Shown: piece by piece, positions 1 to 7,239 of the stretch
Layout of the letters: each line of letters begins with the position of its first letter
Position numbering within the stretch: position 1 is the first letter of the stretch
The notes under the pieces: generated by a model
Database searches by the model: none
What the model was told of the DNA's origin: nothing
The model's input: the letters and a program-made list of their open reading frames with translations, nothing else
NCBI GenBank assembly: GCA_900553225.1
Contig: USCV01000010.1
Coordinates: 1-41,983, forward strand
Length of the DNA stretch: 41,983 nt
Source: an uncultured Clostridium sp.
GTDB lineage: Bacteria > Bacillota > Clostridia > TANB77 > CAG-508
Reading direction: 5' to 3'
Translations under genes and position numbers: made by a program

Positions 1-60
1 TAAAATTCTTTTATAATATATTTAATGAATACATTTATTGACCTCAAGTCAATGAGATAA

Positions 61-89
61 AAAAAGTAGATTTTTTATATCTACTTTTT
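61..89. terminator. Bidirectional rho-independent terminator
   Basis: AAAAAGTAGAT at 61-71 pairs with ATCTACTTTTT at 79-89, giving an A-run on one side and a T-run on the other, so it can stop transcription in both directions. It lies just downstream of the Spo0E-like gene. Bases 1-60 hold no gene that I can see. Confidence 0.75.
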
Positions 90-112
90 TGCTTTTTTTA
101 TAATTGAGAGAA

Positions 113-262
113 CTAACTGACTAGCTCTCTCATCTTTATATTTATGTATTTATCTAAAAGTCTACTCTGCTTTAGTATTCTTTCTTTACTGTAATTCTCT
201 CTTATCATTTGTTCTAATTTTGCTTTGTTTTTTATGATTAACAGTTCTACTCTGTAGCTCAT
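113..262 (-). CDS. Spo0E-like aspartyl-phosphate phosphatase
   Basis: A 49-residue protein starting MSYRVELLIIKNKAKLEQMI and ending in a region with SRLLDKYI. Spo0E-family proteins are 45-90 residue two-helix hairpins that dephosphorylate Spo0A~P, with a conserved S-x-x-LD motif in helix 2; here it is SRLLD at about residues 33-37. The start ATG at 260-262 is preceded by GAGGTG at a good distance. It is the last gene of the minus-strand cluster and is followed by a terminator. Its promoter carries tandem Spo0A-type boxes (see 280-323), suggesting negative feedback on sporulation entry. Whether it belongs to the phage or the host is unclear, because the left prophage end is not seen. The family call rests on size and motif only. 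Confidence 0.72.
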   Translation of the reverse strand: MSYRVELLIIKNKAKLEQMIRENYSKERILKQSRLLDKYINIKMRELVS

Positions 263-279
263 TAAATCACCTCATATGT

Positions 280-323
280 ATTATAACATATTATGTTTAC
301 TTTGTCTGTCGAAACTTGTCGAA
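280..323 (-). promoter_or_regulatory. Promoter with tandem Spo0A-type boxes for the Spo0E-like gene
   Basis: On the minus strand TATAAT is at 285-280 and a 4/6 -35 (CAGACA) at 308-303, with a 17-bp spacer. Two exact TTCGACA boxes (complement TGTCGAA) lie at 313-307 and 323-317, exactly 10 bp apart, the nearer one overlapping the -35. The nearer box is 21 bp from the -10. Spo0A-activated sigma-A promoters such as spoIIG use boxes of this sequence and position, so activation by Spo0A~P is inferred. Confidence 0.65.
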
Positions 324-374
324 GATGCAAAAAATGTTGTTTTTTGTAAATAGAAAAAGACTATTGCTAGTCTT

Positions 375-926
375 TTAATTATCAAGTTCATGTGAAATTC
401 TTTGTATATCTGTTTTATTGTTCATATTTTTTCTGTATATTCTATCATCTATATATTTATTATTCTTTTTACCTGGTATCCCCAAATGATATATATCTAC
501 TAAAATTAAATTTAATTCATTATTGCAACGATGAATATAAAACTGTATTCTAGGAATCTCTTTATGTTTGTATTTTCTAACTTTATTTACAATTTCATAA
601 TATTTTATTGTCTCTTGTGTATTATTGTAAAATATATTCATTAAACGTTCAATTTTCTTTTTGTCTGACAATAATTCATCGCCTATAAAATATTTATTTA
701 ATATATCTACCCCATTTTTAAAATCCTTGTATATCTTTCTGAGTTCTGCATATGAATCTGTTCCACAGCTCTTTTCATAGTTTGTAAACTTATTATCCTT
801 GTCATGTATCGATCTAAAGTTTCTTTTCATCTTTAAGCATGAATACTGTTCCTCATCAAATCTGCACTCTGCTTCGTTAAACCTATTTTTTCTTATACTT
901 ATTTGGTTTTCACTATTTTTTTGCAT
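375..926 (-). CDS. Putative toxin partner of the PanA-type antitoxin
   Basis: A 183-residue, Lys- and Asn-rich soluble protein without signal peptide or membrane segment. I do not recognise the family. The most structured stretch is near residues 125-155, with IPRIQFYIHRCNNE followed by LILVDIYHLGIP. Its start overlaps the end of the DUF4065 gene by 14 bp, so the two are translationally coupled. DUF4065 (Panacea) antitoxins are known to pair with very diverse toxins encoded alongside them, which makes this a candidate toxin by position. It could equally be an unrelated phage accessory protein. Confidence 0.5.
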   Translation of the reverse strand: MQKNSENQISIRKNRFNEAECRFDEEQYSCLKMKRNFRSIHDKDNKFTNYEKSCGTDSYAELRKIYKDFKNGVDILNKYFIGDELLSDKKKIERLMNIFYNNTQETIKYYEIVNKVRKYKHKEIPRIQFYIHRCNNELNLILVDIYHLGIPGKKNNKYIDDRIYRKNMNNKTDIQRISHELDN

Positions 927-1398
927 ATTCTTCTACTATACTTTTAGGAGAAATCACATTGTTATGAAACATTTCTTCATAGTCAAAATTGTCTTTCCAC
1001 GATTTATCGCAATGTGAAATATCAACTAGTCTAAAGTCATTTAATTCAAGAGTGTCATCTATTACATTGTTTACAAAATCTTGTAAGAAAGTATCTCCTT
1101 TAAATAAATTGTCATTATGATATTGTAGTAAGTTTTTCTCATGATATACATCTTTTACAACTGGACCATAAACCCATGCTTCAATATTTTCATTAAATAA
1201 GTATTCAGAATATTTTGAAACATCAATTTCCGTTGTTTCTCCTTGGTATCTTTTTCCTTTTAATATAAAACCTCCCCAATAGGCAAAACAAAAATATAAT
1301 GTTTTTTGTAATCTAACAGGTGAAATATCTTTTCCTGTGTGCTCTTTATAATATTCACTTATATATTGTGCTAATTCTTTAGCCTTTAAGATTCCCAT
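913..1398 (-). CDS. DUF4065/Panacea (PanA, SocA-like) antitoxin
   Basis: A 161-residue protein. The N-terminal part, MGILKAKELAQYISEYY then SPVRLQKTLYFCFAYWGG, and EAWVYGPVVKDVYHEK at about residues 90-105, is the Panacea/DUF4065 pattern: K-L-x-K-L-L-Y-like helix followed by an 'AWxxGPVxxxvY' motif. The chosen ATG at 1396-1398 has AAGGAG seven bases upstream; a start six codons earlier would contain that ribosome site. The family neutralises partner toxins and is common in prophage toxin-antitoxin pairs. The downstream overlapping gene is the likely partner. A good sigma-A promoter lies directly upstream, so the pair can be expressed in the lysogen independently of the late operon. Confidence 0.82.
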   Translation of the reverse strand: MGILKAKELAQYISEYYKEHTGKDISPVRLQKTLYFCFAYWGGFILKGKRYQGETTEIDVSKYSEYLFNENIEAWVYGPVVKDVYHEKNLLQYHNDNLFKGDTFLQDFVNNVIDDTLELNDFRLVDISHCDKSWKDNFDYEEMFHNNVISPKSIVEEYAKK

Positions 1399-1428
1399 AA
1401 CAATCTCCTTCTCCATCTCATATTTTAT

Positions 1429-1457
1429 ATTATACTATATTTTATGCTTCTTGTAAA
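1429..1457 (-). promoter_or_regulatory. Sigma-A promoter of the PanA-type pair
   Basis: Minus-strand TTTACA at 1457-1452 and TATAAT at 1434-1429 with a 17-bp spacer, about 30 bp before the ATG at 1398. It follows the late-operon terminator, giving the toxin-antitoxin pair its own transcription. Confidence 0.7.
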
Positions 1458-1690
1458 TATTATGTACACTAACCGTTTTTATATGTGTTATAATATATTA
1501 TTTATATCAAAATATCATTTTTCGTTATTTTCGTCAATACTTTTTTACACAATCGTACGACAAAATTCGACAATTAATTTTCCTTGATTTTCCGCCATTT
1601 TTTCGACGCATGAGAATCAGTTTTAAGGCGTTTTTATTTTTTAGGCATATAGTTTTATGCCTCAATTTTACCGTTTTGGGCACAAAAAAA
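1458..1690. other. Non-coding gap with a tandem Spo0A-like box pair
   Basis: No credible gene is visible here. TACGACA at 1556-1562 and TTCGACA at 1566-1572 are again 10 bp apart, like the boxes at 307-323. No TATAAT lies 21 bp away, and the pair is about 100 bp upstream of the PanA-type promoter, so its role is unclear. A small inverted repeat, AGGCATA/TATGCCT-like, lies at about 1643-1662. Confidence 0.35.
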
Positions 1691-1720
1691 GAGGTAGATT
1701 GAAATTAATCAACCTACCTC
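1684..1720 (-). terminator. Terminator of the late (lysis) operon
   Basis: GAGGTAG...CTACCTC hairpin at 1691-1720, followed on the minus strand by a T-run (1690-1684), directly after the amidase stop codon. Confidence 0.85.
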
Positions 1721-1726
1721 ATAATT

Positions 1727-2572
1727 TTATGCAAATAATTTTTCAAAAGTGTTCTTTCCTACAAGACCGTCTATTACTAAATTATTATTTTTTTGAAATT
1801 CTTTCACTTTGTTGTCTGTGATACTTCCAAAAATAGAATCAGCTTCTAAATCATAGCCTTTGCATATTAGCATTGCTTGAATTAGATATGTAATGTTTCC
1901 TTCGTCACCTTTTTCTACAACTACACAAGCTGATTTTGTTAAATTTCCAAAAATGCCATCTGTTGCTAAATTTCTATTAAATTGTTTATTTAATTCTGTT
2001 TGTAATGCTTTTACTAATGCTGTATGAGTTTCTGCACCATATATATTATCTACTGCTATATTAAAGCCATATCTACTATTTAATGTTGATTGTATATCTG
2101 CTATTTTGCCTTTTGCATTTTCTGTTACTACAGATATAGCTTGTCCATTTGCAATTTCGTTAAATCTAAAATTACGACCTGGACAAGATGTTGAATTTAC
2201 ATCTCTATGTCCTTGAACTTTATTAATATGATATTTGTTCTTTAAATATGCTACAAGTTCTTTACCAGTCTGTACTTGAACGTCTGGCATTTCTTCTACT
2301 TCAAAATTACCTTCAAAGCAAATTCCTATAGAATTATAATTATTCATATAAGCATGAGCTCCAATTTTTTCTTCTGATCTCATTCTATAAACTTTACCAT
2401 CTTTTCGAACTAAAAAGTGGTATCCTGCACCTTCCCAGCCATTATTCAAGTGCCATCTATGTATATCTTCTGCACTTGCTACTGAACTAGCAGAATGGTG
2501 TAATATTATTCTATCTGTTGTCTGTCTATTAGACATTGCTTTAAAGTTTAAGTTAGTATTAATTATTTCCAT
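1727..2572 (-). CDS. Endolysin: N-acetylmuramoyl-L-alanine amidase with peptidoglycan-binding repeats
   Basis: 281 residues. The N-terminal half is an Amidase_2/PGRP domain: zinc ligand in ILHHSASS (about residues 24-31), WEGAGYHFLVRKDGKVY, and the second ligand region GHRDVNSTSCPG near residue 137. It cleaves the lactyl-amide bond between muramic acid and the stem peptide. The C-terminal half holds two PG_binding_1-like repeats, each with a D-x-x-F/Y-G motif (DNIYGAET, DGIFGNLT, DSIFGSIT, DGLVGKNT), for wall targeting. There is no signal peptide, so release depends on the holin encoded just upstream. It is the last gene before the late terminator. Confidence 0.93.
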   Translation of the reverse strand: MEIINTNLNFKAMSNRQTTDRIILHHSASSVASAEDIHRWHLNNGWEGAGYHFLVRKDGKVYRMRSEEKIGAHAYMNNYNSIGICFEGNFEVEEMPDVQVQTGKELVAYLKNKYHINKVQGHRDVNSTSCPGRNFRFNEIANGQAISVVTENAKGKIADIQSTLNSRYGFNIAVDNIYGAETHTALVKALQTELNKQFNRNLATDGIFGNLTKSACVVVEKGDEGNITYLIQAMLICKGYDLEADSIFGSITDNKVKEFQKNNNLVIDGLVGKNTFEKLFA

Positions 2573-2575
2573 AAC

Positions 2576-2977
2576 CTATCCCTCCTTCTTTTTATCTCTT
2601 AACTGTATTAAAACGTCTTTTAATTTCTCTGGAAATGGTACTCCCATTTGAGAAACATTCTCTAATAAGGAAATACCTTCATTTGCTATAAAGAACATCA
2701 TGACTATTTCACGTATTGCAGGTATTCCCATATTATTCTGTAATAATACTGTAACTCCTACTACAATAAGAATTACTACTTTCTTTATTATTCCTTTAAA
2801 ACCTTTATATGAACTTAGCTCTTTATTGTATATCGCTTTTAACAGTCCTGTTATCCAATCTAATACAATAAAAGATACTAGTGTTATTGCTAGTCCATCC
2901 CATCCTCCTAAAAAGCTTACAATTAATCCTCCAATTAATCCAATCGCAATACTTACATCATTAAATAATTTTTCCAT
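2576..2977 (-). CDS. Phage holin (TcdE/phi105-type, holin_4 family)
   Basis: About 133 residues with three or four hydrophobic segments: SIAIGLIGGLIVSFLGGW, LAITLVSFIVLDWITGLL, VVILIVVGVTVLLQ and MMFFIANEGISLLENV. The LDWITGLLKA and ANEGISLLEN motifs are characteristic of this holin family. It forms membrane lesions that release the amidase. The ATG at 2977 is preferred because a GAGG site lies eight bases upstream; more upstream in-frame starts exist. It sits 3 bp before the amidase, as a standard lysis cassette. Confidence 0.9.
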   Translation of the reverse strand: MEKLFNDVSIAIGLIGGLIVSFLGGWDGLAITLVSFIVLDWITGLLKAIYNKELSSYKGFKGIIKKVVILIVVGVTVLLQNNMGIPAIREIVMMFFIANEGISLLENVSQMGVPFPEKLKDVLIQLRDKKKEG

Positions 2978-3035
2978 TTTCATTTCCTCACTTTCCACAG
3001 CCACTGCTGTTGCTATTCTTTCTTCTTTTTCACCT

Positions 3036-3406
3036 CTAATCTTTGCAAATATACGTAAAACTTATGTGTACATATTGATCTGCACTAATCGCACCACTTT
3101 TAATTTCACTATTGCGATTAAAATACATCCATTTTATTGTATCTGCTGTGTATCTTCCACCAATCGCCGCAAAAATTACTCCTTGCAGCTCAGGAATAAA
3201 CGGCAAAGTCAAGAAGCCGAATATCGTTTGGTATATTAGCCTTAACTTTTCCTCGAAAATCGACTCTAACCACATTTCCGTTTCTAACACATTGATTTAT
3301 ATCAACATCTGATATATATGTCGAATTTACAGTTAGACTAGATACACGGTTTGGTGCCGATTTTGCATAATATTTTCCATCTTTTTTTTATTGCTTGTAA
3401 TTCCAT
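3036..3406 (-). CDS. Small tail/baseplate protein, needs CGG +1 shift and an A8 slip
   Basis: The reading frame is broken twice. From ATG at 3406 the frame runs MELQAIKK into an A8 tract (3389-3382), where losing one A is needed to enter the frame DGKYYAKSAPNRVSSL. That frame continues to NIPNDI, then meets in-frame CGG at 3219-3217. Skipping C gives GFLTLPFIPELQGVIFAAIG and a stop at 3036. The joined protein is about 122 residues. I do not recognise a family; its position between fibre and holin suggests a tail-tip or fibre component. The ribosome site before 3406 is weak. The A8 shift may be sequencing error or transcriptional slippage; the CGG shift matches eleven others in the window. Confidence 0.6.
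3217..3219 (-). other. CGG +1 recoding site (small tail protein)
   Basis: In-frame ATT CGG CTT; the product continues as ATT-(C)-GGC-TTC, that is NDI-G-FLTLPF. Confidence 0.8.
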
Positions 3407-3429
3407 ATCTTTTATAGCTTAGATGATAA

Positions 3430-3876
3430 TTATTGATTTGTTTTATACATTACTACACCACTATATTGCTTATTAGCTGAATCACCATAATGTGAAGGAG
3501 AACCCCAATGTGTTATCACATTATTTGAAGAAATTCTTAATCTTACTGTATCTCCTTTTGCGCCATTATTTCCAAATAAGGAAAATATTGTTGCTGAAAC
3601 AGCTTGTGGTACGCCCGAAATTATAGTTGCATAGTTTGGTGGAACAGATTTAAAAGCTATTACTCCAAATTCTATAATTACTAATTTTCCTATTTTATAA
3701 CAATATACTGTAAAATCATCCGAATATACATATTCATCATTTATTGTTAATGGTATCTCTTGTATATCTAATATTTCACTCAGTTCCCCTATTGCAGTTT
3801 CGATGTTAGATTGAAATGTATCCATCGTTTCTTTATTTAACTTAGTTACACCGTTTTGAAAATTAATTTTTTCCAT
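3430..3876 (-). CDS. Putative tail fibre or baseplate protein
   Basis: 148 residues, beginning MEKINFQNGVTKLNKETMDT, an opening typical of small phage fibre proteins with a trimerising N-terminus (NF.NG.TK.N..TM..FQ.N). The rest is beta-rich with no recognisable catalytic motif. It overlaps the end of the S74 fibre gene by 14 bp and precedes another small tail protein. It probably decorates the tail tip or binds the host surface; that is inference from position. Confidence 0.6.
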   Translation of the reverse strand: MEKINFQNGVTKLNKETMDTFQSNIETAIGELSEILDIQEIPLTINDEYVYSDDFTVYCYKIGKLVIIEFGVIAFKSVPPNYATIISGVPQAVSATIFSLFGNNGAKGDTVRLRISSNNVITHWGSPSHYGDSANKQYSGVVMYKTNQ

Positions 3877-6806
3877 TTTTCTTCTCCCTCCACTTTTTCA
3901 TCTCTTCAATGTATTTTGTTCTGCTGACAACAATTTTTTCACCATAGTCTTTAACTATATTAGATTTTTTTACTTGTTTGTCAAACTTAAACTTCTTACT
4001 TAAATCAACTCTATTCATTAAAAATTCAATCTGAGCTTGCTGTTTATTAATAGTTTCTTGCTGTTCTTGTATTGCTTTTGTTAAAAGAGTTATTATATAT
4101 CTCTCATTGATTGTATAATCGTAATCTACTACATTATCATCATCGTCTTTTACTTCATGCTTTACAACGAAATTTTCATCTATTTCTTCTAGTTCTTGTG
4201 CTATATATCCATTTTTTTCATGTTTATTATCTTTTTTCCAAAAAAAATCTCTATGTTGTATTTTGCTCAACAATTCTAATGCATTAACATTGCTATCTTT
4301 TATATTCTTTTTTAACCTTCCATCTGATTGCCAATCCGCATCAAAATATAGATTAACTCCCGTATCTGTAGTTGTTACTGATAAACTTCCTGAACCGGCT
4401 GAAGATGCTTGCATGTAACTACAATTGTCCATGTTCGCTATGTTATCAGCATATATTTTCTTAGCAAACAAGTAATTGTTAAATAAGTTTAAAGTTTTAG
4501 ATCCTCCATCGTTATCGTAAAAAGACATATGAGTAGTATTGCCGTCTGTACTTTGAATTGCAAATTCATCCGCTTTTACGGAAAATCCATATTTCCCTTC
4601 GTCTTTAAATAATTGAGCTATCCAAACGTTTGATTGATTGTCCATTACTTTGACTGCAGCCGATGTTCTCAAATACAATGTTGCTCCATCATCATCTATT
4701 TTTGCATTCATAAATTTAATTCCGCTCGTATACTTTCATTTCAGTATTTATATGCAATCCAAAGTCTCCGTTACCGTCTTTGCCTAAATAAAACGCAGGA
4801 TAAATTTTGCCATTTGCTTTGTATCCCCATGCCATGATTCCATTACCATTCATACTCACATTATCAAGTACGAACATTAAAGCTTTTCTTGTTTCATTAT
4901 TTATAGTTAATTCTACTAGAGTTGTGTCTGCAATATTTTTATCAGTATTATCTTTTTTAATAAAGTAGTGCTGTCCCATTTTGTCTAAAGACATAAGTAA
5001 ATTACCTTGTTCATCTCTTACAACCAAACTTGCGTTTCCATTCAAATTTTCTAATTGTAGAAATTCAGATATCGTATTCCATGCAACTTTTACATGTTCC
5101 CAATTTAATTCTATTTTAGTTCCTAACTCGTTTTCATCTACTTTTTTGTTTACCTCTGCTGTTATCTGACTTGCTTTTTGTTCTATACTACTATTCATTT
5201 CTACTTTTGTTGCAAAAGTATCAGTTAAATCACTTTTTTGTGCCCACTTAACCTGCATTTCAGCCTTATAATCTTTTATTTCAATTGTATTGGTTCCTTT
5301 CGCTAATATAATATGAAATTCTCCTAAATCTTCTGTTTCTTCACTGTCTTTTACACTTCCGTCTTTATTTATTCTTCTTATTATTTTAGCTTCTCCGCCA
5401 TTTAATACATACTCATCTTTAATATTACCTTTTTGTCTCAATGTATCTGTTATTTTTAGATCATAATTGGTTGCATTACCCTTTTCATCTGTTACTATTA
5501 ATATGCTCTCAGAATCTTTTAAATAAAGACTATCGCTAAGATATAAATCATCACTTAAAAATAACGGTGCAAATACTGTATTATTTCCGAATATATTAAG
5601 TTGAAGCAATTCTCCATTTGCACAATTATCTAATGTTATTGTTTTGGTATCTGTTACCGTCTTTGTCAAGTCTGCTATATTACTTACTTTATTAGATATT
5701 TCATCTATGCTTATTTCATGTTTTGCTATTTTTTCTGTATTGTCTGAAGTTTCTTGAGCTAGTTGAATTATTTTTCCATCTATCTGATTTATTTCACTTT
5801 GTACCCTTTTTATTTTATTTGAATTAGTTTGCTTTGTCTGCATACTTTCTTGCTCAGTCTTAGCTTGTATCTTGCTCTTAATATTTGCTTTAAATTTTCC
5901 AGCATACTCTAATTCTCCTTGAAACAAAACTTTTTTACCGTCTATAACTAGAATGTCTCCAATATCATAAGCGGGGTCTATTATAGTTTCTCCTTCAAAC
6001 GAGTATACTTCAAAATCTTTAATTTGATTATATATTTTTTCTATTTGATTACTGTCAACTATATACATATTATTTTGATTTATATATATAGTATTAGCTG
6101 TATTATCGCCAAACTTATAATCTTGTACTCCGTCTTCATAAGAAACTTTCGATACTTTAAACTTATCTCCCCATTTGTAATCTTCAAACAAGTTAATGTC
6201 TACATTTACTGTATCTTGTCCAAATGTTCTAATATATAGCTTTCCATCTCTACCTACTACTGCAAAACCCTCAGCTTGTTCAGCAATATAACTTAAATAA
6301 GTTCTAGCCGATACCGTATTATCATATACAGATATTTGCTTATCATCATTAAGAAAAGAAGTAGAACCTAGTTCTACTCCTATCTTAGTACATATATCTT
6401 GTAACACATGTAACATTGTTGCTGGATAAGTTAAATCACTACCATCATATTTATTATCCTCAAATTTTTTCATATAATCTGTAGCTTTTATTTTAACTTT
6501 AAATTCGTCATCTTCTGCTGATTGAATTGTGAACTTGCCAACAGGTATTAGTTCATCTTCTAGGCCACTTTCAATATAAACTTCATTGTAAGACTCTGGT
6601 AAATCTCTTTTGTCTATCTCAAATTCAATGTCTATTTCTGGAGTACAGCCTAAGCAAAATTCATTATTATTGAATAGTTCTAATGTAGAGTTAAAATCTA
6701 CAATATGATTAGGCTCAATCTTATTATCATCAATGTATATATTCAATTCATGTTGCGTTGAGTCATTTAATATTTTATCTTTATAATTTTGACTTGTATT
6801 ATACAT
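3863..6806 (-). CDS. Tail-tip/fibre protein with C-terminal S74 chaperone, joined by CGG +1 shift
   Basis: One protein of about 980 residues. The first 694 codons run to KVYE, then in-frame CGG (4724-4722) followed two codons later by a stop. Skipping C gives KVYE-G-IKFMNAKIDDDGATL and continues for 286 residues. The N-terminal ~340 residues resemble prophage endopeptidase-tail (gp18-like/Siphovirus tail) proteins; a coiled-coil-like stretch (QTKQTNSNKIKRVQSEINQ) and fibre repeats follow. The C-terminus has SDGRLKKNIKDSNVNALELL and GYIAQELEEID, the Peptidase_S74 intramolecular chaperone, which trims itself after trimer folding. The two halves make no sense apart: the chaperone needs its fibre. 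It lies between the small distal-tail gene and the lysis genes. Confidence 0.82.
4722..4724 (-). other. CGG +1 recoding site (tail fibre)
   Basis: In-frame GAG CGG AAT TAA; the continuation is GAG-(C)-GGA-ATT-AAA, joining fibre body to S74 domain. Confidence 0.85.
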
Positions 6807-6815
6807 TATAGCCTC

Positions 6816-7238
6816 CTATGAATTTACATTCTTTACTGCTTGTTTTTGAGCTTCTGTTAACTCTTTTTGCATTAAATTAAAAGAACACTTCCATCTCGTT
6901 TTTGAGGTTTCAGTGCTTTTCTCTGTGTCTATCATCTCTACTTTTCTTTTAGAAACTCTGAATTTTGCATTCTCCAGAAAACCGCCTTTTACAACCGGGA
7001 CTTTAATATCCAACGGCCATGGATTTTTGAATGTCTTTTGAATTAGATTTTCCGCTTCTTCTTCTGAATTTAAGTCCCAAGCCATAGAAAGTTTTAACAT
7101 TCCTACCGCTATAGGATTATCGATTAACGCTCCTGTTTTTTTACTTGTATAACTATCATTGTCTGTGTCTTCTATATCAGCACTATATGATGAAGGTGTT
7201 GGTAAATTTTCTGTTTTTCCATGTTCTCTCCATAACAT
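6816..7238 (-). CDS. Small tail protein (DUF6711-like)
   Basis: 140 residues beginning MLWREHGKTENLPTPSSYS. Proteins of this type sit directly after the tape measure in Clostridia prophages and are thought to be distal-tail components; I base this on position, length and opening sequence. The ATG at 7238 follows AGGTGATTAAA and lies within a few bases of the tape-measure stop codon, so the genes are translationally coupled. No catalytic motif is visible. Confidence 0.6.
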   Translation of the reverse strand: MLWREHGKTENLPTPSSYSADIEDTDNDSYTSKKTGALIDNPIAVGMLKLSMAWDLNSEEEAENLIQKTFKNPWPLDIKVPVVKGGFLENAKFRVSKRKVEMIDTEKSTETSKTRWKCSFNLMQKELTEAQKQAVKNVNS

Positions 7239-7239
7239 T

